Source: Terriglobia bacterium
GTDB lineage: Bacteria; Acidobacteriota; Terriglobia; Terriglobales; Acidobacteriaceae
DNA: 64,000 nucleotides
Direction: 5' to 3'
NCBI GenBank assembly: GCA_020073665.1
Contig: JAIQEU010000004.1
Coordinates: 397,234 to 461,233, forward strand
Translations under genes and position numbers: made by a program
Part shown: in pieces, positions 53,409 through 61,952 of the stretch
Layout: each line of letters starts with the position of its first letter
Numbering within the stretch: position 1 is the stretch's first letter
Notes under the pieces: model-generated
The model's database searches: none
What the model was told of the DNA's origin: nothing
The model's input: the letters and a program-made list of their open reading frames with translations, nothing else

Positions 53409-56234
53409 ATGGCCAGCCGAGTGTCAGGCCAGGATTTATTCGTCGGCATGGAGCTGGGCCACTACCGCATCGTCGAAAAGATCGGCGCCGGCGGCATGGG
53501 AGAAGTCTATCGCGCCCGCGATGAGCACCTCGCCAGGGATGTTGCCATCAAGGTCCTTCCGCCCGGCACGCTCATCGACGAATCCGCCCGCAGGCATTTT
53601 CACAAAGAGGCTCTGATTCTCTCGCAGCTCAACCACCCCAACGTTGCCACCATCTATGACTTCGACACGCAGCGGGGCGTGGACTTCCTGGTGATGGAGT
53701 ACATCCCCGGAATTACACTCAGCGACAAGGTGGCTGCCGGACCGATACCGGAGAAGGAAGTTCTTCGCTTGGGAGTGCAACTCACCGAAGGTCTGGCCGC
53801 CGCCCATGAACACGGGGTCGTTCATCGTGACCTGAAGCCCGGCAACTTGCGGGTTACGAGCGACGGCCGGCTGAAAATTCTTGACTTCGGGCTGGCCAAG
53901 CTGCGGCGTCCAGTCACGGACAGTGCCGCAACGGAGAGTTTCAGCGAGACCCAAACGATGGCCGGGACTTTGCCCTATATGGCGCCGGAGCAGTTGCTGG
54001 GCGGAGAGATCGACGCTCGGACTGACATTCATGCGGCCGGGTCGGTGCTGTATGAGATGGCGACGGGGCAAAGGCCGTTTGCTGATGTGGAAGGCTCGCA
54101 ACTGATCGGCGCGATTCTGCGCAAGCCGCCACTAGCACCTGCCGCTCTCAATCCCAGGGTGTCTCCGGAACTGGAGCGGATCATCGGGAAGTGCCTGGAG
54201 AAGGAACCGGAAAACCGTTACCAATCGGCCAAAGAGCTGGCGATTGATCTGCGACGACTGCTCACGCCGAGCACGGTTAAAGTGGCCGAGGTTCCTGTCG
54301 CGGGCAGGAAATTCTGGAAGGTTTTGGTTCCCTCTACCCTGATACTTGTTGCCGCTGCCATCGGGGCAATGTTGTACTTCGGCTCGCAGCGCGTCCACGC
54401 CCTGACGGAACGTGACACCATTGTTCTTTCCGATTTCGACAACAAGACCGGTGACAGCGTATTCGACGACACGCTGAAGCAGGGACTCTCGGTACAGCTT
54501 GAGCAATCGCCTTTTCTCGCTCTGATATCGGAGCGCAGGGTGAACGAGACGCTGAAGCTGATGGGCCGTCCCGCCGGTGACCGGTTGACGCCGGAGGTCA
54601 CGCACGAGGTCTGCCAGCGCACGGGCAGCAAGGCCATGCTGACCGGCTCGATTGCGGGGCTGGGCAGCCAGTATGTGATTGGCCTGAAGGCAGTGAACTG
54701 CAACACGGGCGATGTGCTGGCGGAGGCGCAGGAGCAGGCGGCGGGCAAGGAAGCGGTGCTCAAGGCTCTGGACAACGCGGCAGTCAGTTTGCGGAGCAAG
54801 CTGGGCGAGTCGCTCAGCTCGGTGCAGAAATTCGCCACGCCGGTGGAGGAAGCGACCACGCCATCGCTGGAAGCACTGAAAGCCTACAGCCGGGGAGTAA
54901 AGACGTGGAATGCGAAAGGGAACACCGCCGCGCTGCCCTTCCTCAAGCGGGCGGTAGAACTCGATCCGAATTTTGCCATGGCCTACATGTGGATTTCGGG
55001 GGTTTACTTCTACCTCAACGAAGTGGGGCGGGGAGCCGAGAATGCGCGCAGGGCTTACGACCTGCGGGAGAAGGTAAGCGAACGGGAGCGGCTCAACATC
55101 GAGGGGAACTACTACACGGCTGCTACGGGAGAGCTGGAGAAGGCGGCGCAGACCTTCGAACTGTACCAGCAGACCTACCCCAGAGACTACCTGCCTTGCG
55201 CGAACCTGGGATATATTTCCGCCTACCTGGGGAACTGGGGAAAGGCATTGGAGGAATTTCGAGAGGCGATGCGCCTGGAACCAAACAGAGTGGACAACTA
55301 TGTCAACCTCGGTTTCGCCTACACGAACCTCAACCGGCTGGATGAAGCGGAGGCGGTGTACAAGCAGGCGGAGGAGCGCAAGCTGGAGAACGAGTTCCTG
55401 CTCGTGAACCGCTACCAGTTGGCGTTTCTGAAGAGCGATACTACGGTACAGCTGGCGCAGTTGGTCTCAGCCGCTATGGGAAAGCCGGGCGCCGAAGACT
55501 ACCTGCTGGCCATGCAAGCGGACACGGAAGGTTGGTACGGCAAGCTGAAGGACGCGCACGAGCTGACCGGGCGGGCGATGGATTCAGCCCAGCACAACGA
55601 CGCCAAAGAGACGGCCGCAACCTATCAGGCAGCGGCAGCGCTGCGCGAGGTGGCATCGGGTAACCTTGAGCAGGCGCGTGCCGAGGCCAATGCGGCGTTG
55701 AAGCTGGCCCCAAACCGCGATGTGCGGGCCATAGCGGCGCTGGCTCTGGCCCGGGCAGGCGATACGGCAGAGGCAGAGAAGCTGGCGGCCGCACTCGACA
55801 AGACGTTCCCGCTGAGCACGGTGGTCCAGAGGTATTGGTTACCCACGATCCGGGCGGGGGTCGCCCTAGAGCGCAGAGACCCGAACCGGGCAATTGAGCT
55901 ATTAAAGGTGGCGAGCACGATCGAACTTGGCTTTCCAACAAACCTCACGATGCTCTTGTGCCCCGCTTATTTGCGGGGGGAAGCCTATCTCATGCTGCAC
56001 AACGGCAACCGAGCGGCGGCGGAATTTCAGAAATTCGTTGACCGCCGAGGACTGGTGGCGAACTTTCCATGGGGCGCACTGGCCCGCCTCGGCTTGGCCC
56101 GGGCCTACGCCCTCCAGGGCGACACGGCCAAAGCCCGCGCCGCCTATCAGGACTTCCTCACACTCTGGAAAGACGCCGACCCCGATGTTCCCATCCTGAA
56201 GCAGGCCAAGACCGAGTACGCGAAGTTGCAATAG
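53409..56234 (+). CDS. Membrane Ser/Thr protein kinase with C-terminal TPR region
   Basis: A 941-aa Hanks-type kinase. The kinase domain spans about residues 18-285: IGAGGMGEVYRARD (P-loop), VAIKVLPPG, HRDLKPGN (catalytic loop), DFGLAKL, and APEQLLGGEIDARTDIHAAGSVLYEMATGQRPF. A single membrane helix (about 300-325; VLVPSTLILVAAAIGAMLYFGS) follows, then a beta-rich region (ERDTIVLSDFDNKTGDSVFDDTLKQGLSVQLEQSPFLAL) and many TPR-like repeats from about residue 490 to the end. The kinase is cytoplasmic and the TPRs should be on the other side of the membrane. Acidobacteria carry many of these; targets are unknown. The ATG at 53409 is the likely start. Confidence 0.92.
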   Translation: MASRVSGQDLFVGMELGHYRIVEKIGAGGMGEVYRARDEHLARDVAIKVLPPGTLIDESARRHFHKEALILSQLNHPNVATIYDFDTQRGVDFLVMEYIPGITLSDKVAAGPIPEKEVLRLGVQLTEGLAAAHEHGVVHRDLKPGNLRVTSDGRLKILDFGLAKLRRPVTDSAATESFSETQTMAGTLPYMAPEQLLGGEIDARTDIHAAGSVLYEMATGQRPFADVEGSQLIGAILRKPPLAPAALNPRVSPELERIIGKCLEKEPENRYQSAKELAIDLRRLLTPSTVKVAEVPVAGRKFWKVLVPSTLILVAAAIGAMLYFGSQRVHALTERDTIVLSDFDNKTGDSVFDDTLKQGLSVQLEQSPFLALISERRVNETLKLMGRPAGDRLTPEVTHEVCQRTGSKAMLTGSIAGLGSQYVIGLKAVNCNTGDVLAEAQEQAAGKEAVLKALDNAAVSLRSKLGESLSSVQKFATPVEEATTPSLEALKAYSRGVKTWNAKGNTAALPFLKRAVELDPNFAMAYMWISGVYFYLNEVGRGAENARRAYDLREKVSERERLNIEGNYYTAATGELEKAAQTFELYQQTYPRDYLPCANLGYISAYLGNWGKALEEFREAMRLEPNRVDNYVNLGFAYTNLNRLDEAEAVYKQAEERKLENEFLLVNRYQLAFLKSDTTVQLAQLVSAAMGKPGAEDYLLAMQADTEGWYGKLKDAHELTGRAMDSAQHNDAKETAATYQAAAALREVASGNLEQARAEANAALKLAPNRDVRAIAALALARAGDTAEAEKLAAALDKTFPLSTVVQRYWLPTIRAGVALERRDPNRAIELLKVASTIELGFPTNLTMLLCPAYLRGEAYLMLHNGNRAAAEFQKFVDRRGLVANFPWGALARLGLARAYALQGDTAKARAAYQDFLTLWKDADPDVPILKQAKTEYAKLQ

Positions 56235-56295
56235 TCCAATAATGAGGCGGACCCACGGACCGCTGCAGCTCTAACGAGTGAACGCGGGGCGATTA

Positions 56296-56344
56296 CTGTC
56301 GAAAAATCCCCATTACACTTATTGACCCGGTTGTGAGTGTAATG
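56296..56344. repeat. Palindromic intergenic repeat, copy
   Basis: CTGTCGAAAAATCCCCATTA, then CACTTATTGACCCGG and TTGTGAGTGTAATG. It lies between the kinase and a convergent small gene, where two transcripts end. Confidence 0.75.
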
Positions 56345-56380
56345 TGGTCCACACCCCAATCCCAACTGGGAACCATCCGT

Positions 56381-56728
56381 TTACTGCTTAGGCGCCGGTA
56401 TCTTCTCGACGCGTACCACGGTACATTTCACCTGTTTCCCGGACGTGGTTTTCAACTTGCCCTTGTCACCGTCGACTTCATACTTCACATCGCTGCCCAC
56501 CACGAAGTCAGTCGCCTTCAGAGAGGTTTTCGGACTGGTCCGGCAGGTGTAATGGCTCCCCGAAGCCTCGAAGATAAAATCGTACTGCTGGTTCTTTTTC
56601 TCCTTAGTATCGGTAGTGCCCGTTGGCTGGACATCCTTCAGGGTTGTCGTTCCCGCATCCTTCTTGGCCGCACTTGCAGTGGATGCGCCTACCATCGTCA
56701 AGAGCAGCACTGCAATCCATCTGCGCAT
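56381..56728 (-). CDS. Small secreted hypothetical protein
   Basis: A 115-aa exported protein. MRRWIAVLLLTMVGASTASA is a signal peptide; the mature part (KKDAGTTTLKDVQPTGTTDTKEKKNQQYDFIFEASGSHYTCRTSPKTSLKATDFVVGSDVKYEVDGDKGKLKTTSGKQVKCTVVRVEKI) is beta-rich with two cysteines that may form a disulfide. GGAGG about 7 nt before the ATG at 56728 sets the start; the longer frame to 56926 is rejected. Function unknown. Confidence 0.75.
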   Translation of the reverse strand: MRRWIAVLLLTMVGASTASAAKKDAGTTTLKDVQPTGTTDTKEKKNQQYDFIFEASGSHYTCRTSPKTSLKATDFVVGSDVKYEVDGDKGKLKTTSGKQVKCTVVRVEKIPAPKQ

Positions 56729-56922
56729 CGTCCAACCTCCAGAATCCGACGCGTCATTGTACATGAGTCGAAGAGACTGTCGGGAACTAGCGCCTGCCCG
56801 TTGGTGATGTGACATCGCCATTTCGCAAGTAATTCCCAAGTGGTGGAATCGCCTTCCACACCATGGCTTCTCAGGGTCCGCTTCCCGCCTTTGCGCCGCC
56901 ATCACTGCGAAGCGCGGCATTT

Positions 56923-57753
56923 TCACATGCCTGACGCTGGCGTATTACTGGAAGCGAGTTGAAGATCGATTCTGAGACGGGCGACTCTGATATAAGCAGA
57001 GTTTTCTGTTCTGCCGACTTGGACAACGATTTGGTTCAGGTATCCAGGAGGCTGCGCGGCATTGTTGTCTGAACAGATGCGAGGAACAGCCCAGCCAGCC
57101 CCCGCCAGCGTCCCTACCCACAGCAGGAGGGTAAGGATCTTGATCCCCACTCCAAACTCTCCTTCAACCACCGCAGTACCGGCGCAAATGTCTCCCAGCC
57201 GTTGATGGAGTCTGGAGCAACCCGCGGACATTGCTCCCACTAGGTAAAAGCCCAATCCGTCCACGATCCGCAGCCCGTTCCGAATCGCCGAGGCAGCCAA
57301 TGCCGTCCGCCCACCGGTTCTCACCACTCGGATTCCGACGATGGCCTTACCCAGCGTGGCGCCCAGGCCGGCTTCAAGCAGCCACCCGTAAGCAAACAGG
57401 ACCCCGGCATTGAGGATCCCGGCGATCACAAGCGAGGCGCTTGTCAGATTCAACTCGGCTCCCTCGACCGTACCCCATCGCATAAAGACCCAGGCATCCA
57501 CGATGGCCAGCAGCCCGAAAAGAACTATGGTGTCCAGCACAAACGCGACAAACCGGTCGCCTAGTCTTGCCGGTCGGACTGAGGCGGGATTTCGCACCGC
57601 GGCCCGTGCCACGGGCGGGGGCGTGGGTGTGGTTTCGGGGATGATCACGCCTGACTCTTCCAGCAGATATTGTGCCGGCGGAATCACTTCACCGCAGGAT
57701 CGGCAACATTGCGAGCGTGCGCTGGTTTGCTGGTGACAGTGCGGACATTCCAT
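56923..57753 (-). CDS. RDD-family membrane protein with N-terminal zinc ribbon
   Basis: A 276-aa protein. It begins with a zinc ribbon (MECPHCHQQTSARSQCCRSCGE, two CxxC pairs) and a proline-rich linker. Then comes the RDD domain: RLGDRFVAFVLDTIVLFGLLAIVDAWVFM, a second helix LVIAGILNAGVLFAYGWLLEAGLGATLGKAIVGIRVVRTGG, and a third hydrophobic segment near FYLVGAMSAG. A fourth helix follows, then a short C-terminal tail. RDD proteins are small membrane proteins, some acting in ion transport; function here is unknown. The ATG at 57753 starts exactly at the zinc ribbon; 57780 is an alternative. Confidence 0.83.
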   Translation of the reverse strand: MECPHCHQQTSARSQCCRSCGEVIPPAQYLLEESGVIIPETTPTPPPVARAAVRNPASVRPARLGDRFVAFVLDTIVLFGLLAIVDAWVFMRWGTVEGAELNLTSASLVIAGILNAGVLFAYGWLLEAGLGATLGKAIVGIRVVRTGGRTALAASAIRNGLRIVDGLGFYLVGAMSAGCSRLHQRLGDICAGTAVVEGEFGVGIKILTLLLWVGTLAGAGWAVPRICSDNNAAQPPGYLNQIVVQVGRTENSAYIRVARLRIDLQLASSNTPASGM

Positions 57754-57932
57754 GGTTTTGCCAGGGCTTGTGTGAAACATCTCAAGGTTACGCCCAGTTT
57801 TGTGGATTACAGCGTCACGAAAGGACAGCTTCAGTGGGTGTTCCTTCGGCCCATCCAGCGCTGAACGGCCGCCATGACCAGAACCCTACCCTGAATCGTC
57901 CTTTGGGCAAAGTGATGCGAGCGACTCGAGGT

Positions 57933-57956
57933 TTCTCGGGCCGCGCGCCTCGGGTA
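57933..57956. repeat. 24-bp GC-rich palindromic element, copy 2
   Basis: Identical over 24 bp to 46953-46976 (core TCGGGCCGCGCGCCTCGGG). It ends 13 bp before the start of the anion transporter gene, so in this copy it would lie in a 5' leader. Confidence 0.6.
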
Positions 57957-57969
57957 CACTGCATTCGTC

Positions 57970-59244
57970 ATGAGCTCGCCCTCTCTCCTGCTAGCGGCTG
58001 TACCGGGTCTAACTGGCCCTCTTGCCGAGTGGCAGGTCACTGCCGGCTACGCCGTTTTCGCTGTCAGCTACCTCGTGTTCGCCTTAGGCAAGCTCCCTGG
58101 GATGAAGATTGATCGCCCCGGCATGGCGATCATCGGCGCCGTACTCATGGTTGCCTTCCGCATTGTGCCCGCTGCCGAAGCGCTGCGCTTCATCGACTTC
58201 GGCACGCTGGTACTTCTGTTCTCCATGATGCTGGTGGTCGGCTACCTGCACTTGACAGGCTTTTTCGATTGGGTAACCGAGCAAATCGTCACACGTCTGA
58301 AACCGCACCATTTGCTCCCCACCGTCATCTTTATTACCGGCTTGCTCTCAGCCTTTTTCGTCAACGACATCATCTGTCTGGTCATGGTGCCGTTCGCACT
58401 TCTCGCTACCCGCCGCATGGGATTGAAACCGCTGCCGTACCTGCTGGCCGTGGCAACTTCGGCCAACATCGGCAGCGTCGCCACCATTACCGGAAACCCC
58501 CAGAACATGCTGATCGGCTCGTTCTCCGGGCTGACGTACCGCCACTTCCTGTGGCACCTGGGACCGGTGGCGCTGATCGGCCTGGGGCTGGATTGGCTGA
58601 TCATCCACCGAATGTGTGGCAACGATTTTGTGCCCGGAGACGCCGAAGCCGTCGCAGCTGTGGCGCCACATGTCTCGACCCGCGAGTTGCGCAAGCCCGC
58701 CATCGTGATTGCCCTCGTGCTGGCCGGCTTTCTTGCGGGCGTGCCGCCGGCCATGATGGCGGCCATCGGGGCCGCGCTCATGCTGATCACGCGTACGCGC
58801 AATCCGCGGTTGGTCTACGACGAAGTCGATTGGGGGCTGCTGGTGTTCTTCGTCGGTCTATTCCTGATCGTGGGTGGTGCGGAGAACTCCGGGTTGACCC
58901 GTCACCTCTTCGAGATCGCGGAGCGCTCCAATCTTCAGAACGCAGGGATCTTTACGGCTGTGACCGCGGTGTTGTCGAACCTGGTCAGCAATGTGCCAGC
59001 AGTGATGCTGCTCAAGACGCTCGTACCGGCTTTCGACGATCCGCACACGGGTTGGCTGGTGCTCGCCATGGCCAGCACGCTGGCGGGCAACCTGACCATC
59101 ACAGGTTCAGTCGCGAACCTGATCGTCGTGGAGCGAGCGCACGGCGAAGTGCGCATCGGTTTTTGGGACTACTCGCGCGTCGGTATTCCAGTCACGCTGG
59201 TGACGCTCGCGGTCGGATGGGCTTGGCTGGCCTGGGTGCGTTGA
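57970..59244 (+). CDS. ArsB/NhaD-type ion transporter (SLC13/CitMHS-like)
   Basis: A 424-aa inner-membrane transporter with about 10-11 hydrophobic segments. The two repeat signatures are visible: FVNDIICLVMVPFALLATRRMG ... ATSANIGSVATITGNPQNMLIGSFSG and, in the second half, NLVSNVPAVMLLKTLVP ... ASTLAGNLTITGSVANLIVVERA. The pairing of SNxGSxATxTGNPQN with GNLTxTGS is typical of the ion transporter superfamily that includes ArsB, NhaD and dicarboxylate carriers. The substrate cannot be fixed; no arsR or arsC is nearby. A GC-rich palindrome sits just upstream of the ATG. Confidence 0.9.
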   Translation: MSSPSLLLAAVPGLTGPLAEWQVTAGYAVFAVSYLVFALGKLPGMKIDRPGMAIIGAVLMVAFRIVPAAEALRFIDFGTLVLLFSMMLVVGYLHLTGFFDWVTEQIVTRLKPHHLLPTVIFITGLLSAFFVNDIICLVMVPFALLATRRMGLKPLPYLLAVATSANIGSVATITGNPQNMLIGSFSGLTYRHFLWHLGPVALIGLGLDWLIIHRMCGNDFVPGDAEAVAAVAPHVSTRELRKPAIVIALVLAGFLAGVPPAMMAAIGAALMLITRTRNPRLVYDEVDWGLLVFFVGLFLIVGGAENSGLTRHLFEIAERSNLQNAGIFTAVTAVLSNLVSNVPAVMLLKTLVPAFDDPHTGWLVLAMASTLAGNLTITGSVANLIVVERAHGEVRIGFWDYSRVGIPVTLVTLAVGWAWLAWVR

Positions 59245-59354
59245 GCAGTCGGACACATGCCGCCAACATCTCATTTCAATCTCCAAGCGGCGTCCCTCTT
59301 GCTGAGTCAGAGTGTCTATAATCGAGGGCCAGCCCCAGGAGAGACCTCAGGATC

Positions 59355-60485
59355 GTGCAGGCACAAATCAAACTTGGACGCATCGCTGGCATTGCTGTTG
59401 GGCTGCACTACAGCTGGTTCATCATTGCGCTGCTGATTACTCTCTCTCTGGCGGGTCATTTTCATTCGGTTACGCCGCAATGGAGTAGCAGTGTGGTCTG
59501 GGCTTCGGCCATCATCACCAGTCTATGTTTCTTTGCTGCCCTGTTGATGCATGAATTGGCCCATTCTCTGGTTGCCAAGGCGCACGGCATGCGGGTTCAA
59601 GCCATTACTCTCTTTGCGCTGGGGGGCATTTCACAGATCGAAAGCGATGTCCCTGACGCCAAGACCGAATTCTGGATGGCAATCGCCGGTCCGATTACCA
59701 GCACGATCATCGGTTGTGTGTTCTTGGGAATAGCATTTTGGTCGGGCTGGCGACCAAGGGCGGCACCAGCTCAGCCGGCAGTCGCCGTGTGTCTCTGGCT
59801 GGGCTACATCAACCTGGTTCTTGCTGCTTTTAACATGATCCCAGGTTTTCCGCTCGACGGTGGGCGGATCTTGCGAGCGGTGGTCTGGCGGATCACCAGC
59901 AACGCCGACGGCTCCATGCGCGTGGCGGCTAAAGCCGGCGAGGCAGTGGCTTTCGCCTTCATAGTGCTGGGGCTGATGCGCTTCTTTGTGGGCGCGAGCT
60001 TTGGTGGCCTTTGGTGGGCTTTCATCGGCTGGTTTCTTCTGGATGCTTCGCGCACCAGTTACGCACAGACGGAACTCCTGGCTGAGCTGCGAGATCGGCG
60101 AGTGGGAGAAATGATGGAGCGCGATTGCCCAACCGTGGACGGCACGTCGAGCCTCCAGGAGTTCGTTGATAGGTACCTGCTCCCAACAGGTGGCCGCTGC
60201 TTCATTGTTGAGCAAGGCGATCAGGTCGTTGGGCTGATTACGCCGAATGAAGTAAAAGGCGTGGAACGTGCCTTGTGGCCGTCTCGAAGGGTTGACAGCG
60301 TGATGCGGCCACTGCAAGAACTGCACGTTGTCACACCGGACACTCCTGCGATCCAAGCGCTCCAGATGATGAGCCGCGAGGACGTCAACCAACTGCCGGT
60401 GGTTTCGAACGGGAGACTGGAAGGCATCTTCTCTCGTCGCCATGTTTTGCGTTTTCTTCAGATCCGTGGCGAACTTCTGAGGTGA
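59355..60485 (+). CDS. Site-2-type zinc metalloprotease with CBS domains
   Basis: A 376-aa membrane protease of the M50 family, group III. The zinc motif HELAH (about residue 66) and the second ligand segment NMIPGFPLDGGRILRAVVW (about 155) are present, with about six hydrophobic segments. A pair of CBS domains follows at about 250-370 (VGEMMERDCPTVDGTSSLQEFVDRYL; VDSVMRPLQELHVVTPDTPAIQALQMM), which probably bind adenine nucleotides. It cuts substrates within the membrane. Starts at GTG 59355. It is the second M50-like protein in this window but unlike the enolase fusion. Confidence 0.9.
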   Translation: MQAQIKLGRIAGIAVGLHYSWFIIALLITLSLAGHFHSVTPQWSSSVVWASAIITSLCFFAALLMHELAHSLVAKAHGMRVQAITLFALGGISQIESDVPDAKTEFWMAIAGPITSTIIGCVFLGIAFWSGWRPRAAPAQPAVAVCLWLGYINLVLAAFNMIPGFPLDGGRILRAVVWRITSNADGSMRVAAKAGEAVAFAFIVLGLMRFFVGASFGGLWWAFIGWFLLDASRTSYAQTELLAELRDRRVGEMMERDCPTVDGTSSLQEFVDRYLLPTGGRCFIVEQGDQVVGLITPNEVKGVERALWPSRRVDSVMRPLQELHVVTPDTPAIQALQMMSREDVNQLPVVSNGRLEGIFSRRHVLRFLQIRGELLR

Positions 60486-60568
60486 GTGGATCTGAGTCTC
60501 CACTAGCCGCGATCCGTTGGCTGCGCGGCAAGGCTCTTCACCGCACGCCGTTCCCTGCGTCGCCGAGA

Positions 60569-61192
60569 TCACTCGTTCTCGGCGGTGACCCCGACTACAT
60601 CCTTTACCAGTTCCTGTCGTGTCTGTTCCGCGCCATGGAGCACACGCACCCGGCGCGCCGCGATGTTGACGGGGTCAAGCCGGAGAATTTCCCCGTGGCT
60701 GACCTGGATCTGAAAGCGGAACCAGTCGGTCCGGAACAGGCGGCCGGAAGCATAAAAAGTCACGGTGGCGGCGATCTGGCCTTCGTAGTCGTCGCCGGTG
60801 CAGGCAAACAGATGTTTCCCCAGTTCGTCAGTCCAGGTGCTGCCGCCGACCAGCGGTTCATTCAGGAAAGAGCGCAAAGAAGGCACTCCCATCGACAGCC
60901 GGCGCAACTGCACTATCTGCAACAGCACAGAAATCTTGGCTAGGTTGGTGACCACGATTTTGGCCTGACGAGAGGAGAGCTTCTCCAGCTTGATGTGCAG
61001 CTCGGGTGACCATTGGCGCTCGAACTCCTCGCGCGCCAGCGCCAGGCTTTTGTCGCTGGCCTCGGCGTAGCGCAGGGTGGCGCGGGCCAGCACCAGGCTG
61101 AGAATGGTGGTCGCCACGGTCGCAATCAGTGGAATGTACGCCACAATCAGGGTAAACGGGATGCTGTGTTGGCTGAACCATTGCATGTACAT
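60569..61192 (-). CDS. Hypothetical membrane-anchored protein, 207 aa
   Basis: A protein with one N-terminal membrane helix (about residues 10-40; FTLIVAYIPLIATVATTILSLVLARATLRYA), a short helix of charged residues (about 42-60) and a beta-rich soluble domain to the end (WSPELHIKLEKLSSRQAKIVVTNLAKISVLLQIVQLRRLSMG). GGAAGG lies about 11 nt upstream of the ATG. It is convergent with the CBS-protease gene, 84 bp apart. No family is recognised. Confidence 0.7.
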   Translation of the reverse strand: MYMQWFSQHSIPFTLIVAYIPLIATVATTILSLVLARATLRYAEASDKSLALAREEFERQWSPELHIKLEKLSSRQAKIVVTNLAKISVLLQIVQLRRLSMGVPSLRSFLNEPLVGGSTWTDELGKHLFACTGDDYEGQIAATVTFYASGRLFRTDWFRFQIQVSHGEILRLDPVNIAARRVRVLHGAEQTRQELVKDVVGVTAENE

Positions 61193-61525
61193 CGCTGGCT
61201 GGTCCTTCCTCTCCCCTCGTCGTCGAGGCCGGATTGCACAAGTCTAGCGAGGCCCGGGCAGAGCCGGACAGTTGCCTAAGGTCCAGGCTCACGACCGAGA
61301 CTTGGTCTAGGCCTATAGTGACCTTGAGGCGTCCTGGCAGCGTATGGGAGAAGCAGCGGCGAACGGGGGTCTCCAGCCAAAATCCCGAACGAAGCCGAAG
61401 GGATCATAGTGAAGCTGGCGAGATTCGTCGAAGCGCCCCAGTCCCCAAGGCATGATGGGCAGTGCACCCTAAGGTCCCGCATCGAACATCCCGTCCTGTT
61501 GAATGAAGTGCCCTGACAAGAATCT

Positions 61526-61585
61526 GTGTAAACAAGCGATAGCGCTCAGAACCCCGGTTGTTGGTGTAATGGCGATTTTTCAACA
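61526..61585. repeat. Palindromic intergenic repeat, reverse-oriented copy
   Basis: TGTAAACAAGCGATAGCGCT followed by CAGAACCCCGG, then TTGGTGTAATGGCG and ATTTTTCAACA. Read backwards it matches the copy at 53223, sharing CTCAGAACCCC. It lies in the 760-bp gap 61193-61952, where no convincing gene is seen. Confidence 0.65.
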
Positions 61586-61952
61586 GTCTGGGCGGTCAGC
61601 CTGGCGTAGCATGTTTACTGCCTTCACTTCTGGTGGGCCTTCTGACGGGAGTGACTCTCAATGTTTGATCCGCCGACCCAGCGTTATCCAAAGAAGTGGA
61701 AAGGAGATATCTATAGATTTCAAGCTGATGTTTGTTTATCACGGCAGCATGATGGTCCTCTTCATCGGGGGGGCAAAACCTCTCGGTCCGTCAAGAGATC
61801 AGGATCCGAATACCTGATTTCGGTGCCGGACTATCAGGCGCCGGCGTCCCTGGCGATTTACTGGTAGGAGTTGAGCCATGTAACTGAACCCGGCAACATT
61901 CCCGGCCTGCTCCAACGGCCGGCCCCAAGAAGGGATGCACGTGGAGGATGAC

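Noticed and set aside
48780..56344. Repeats at 48.8-56.3 kb as a CRISPR array
   Set aside because: Copies are kilobases apart with whole genes between them, vary in sequence and are in both orientations; no cas genes are present.
61661..61867. Short frame of 68 codons in the gap before the TIM-barrel gene
   Set aside because: No good ribosome binding site and no family features; possible but not supported.
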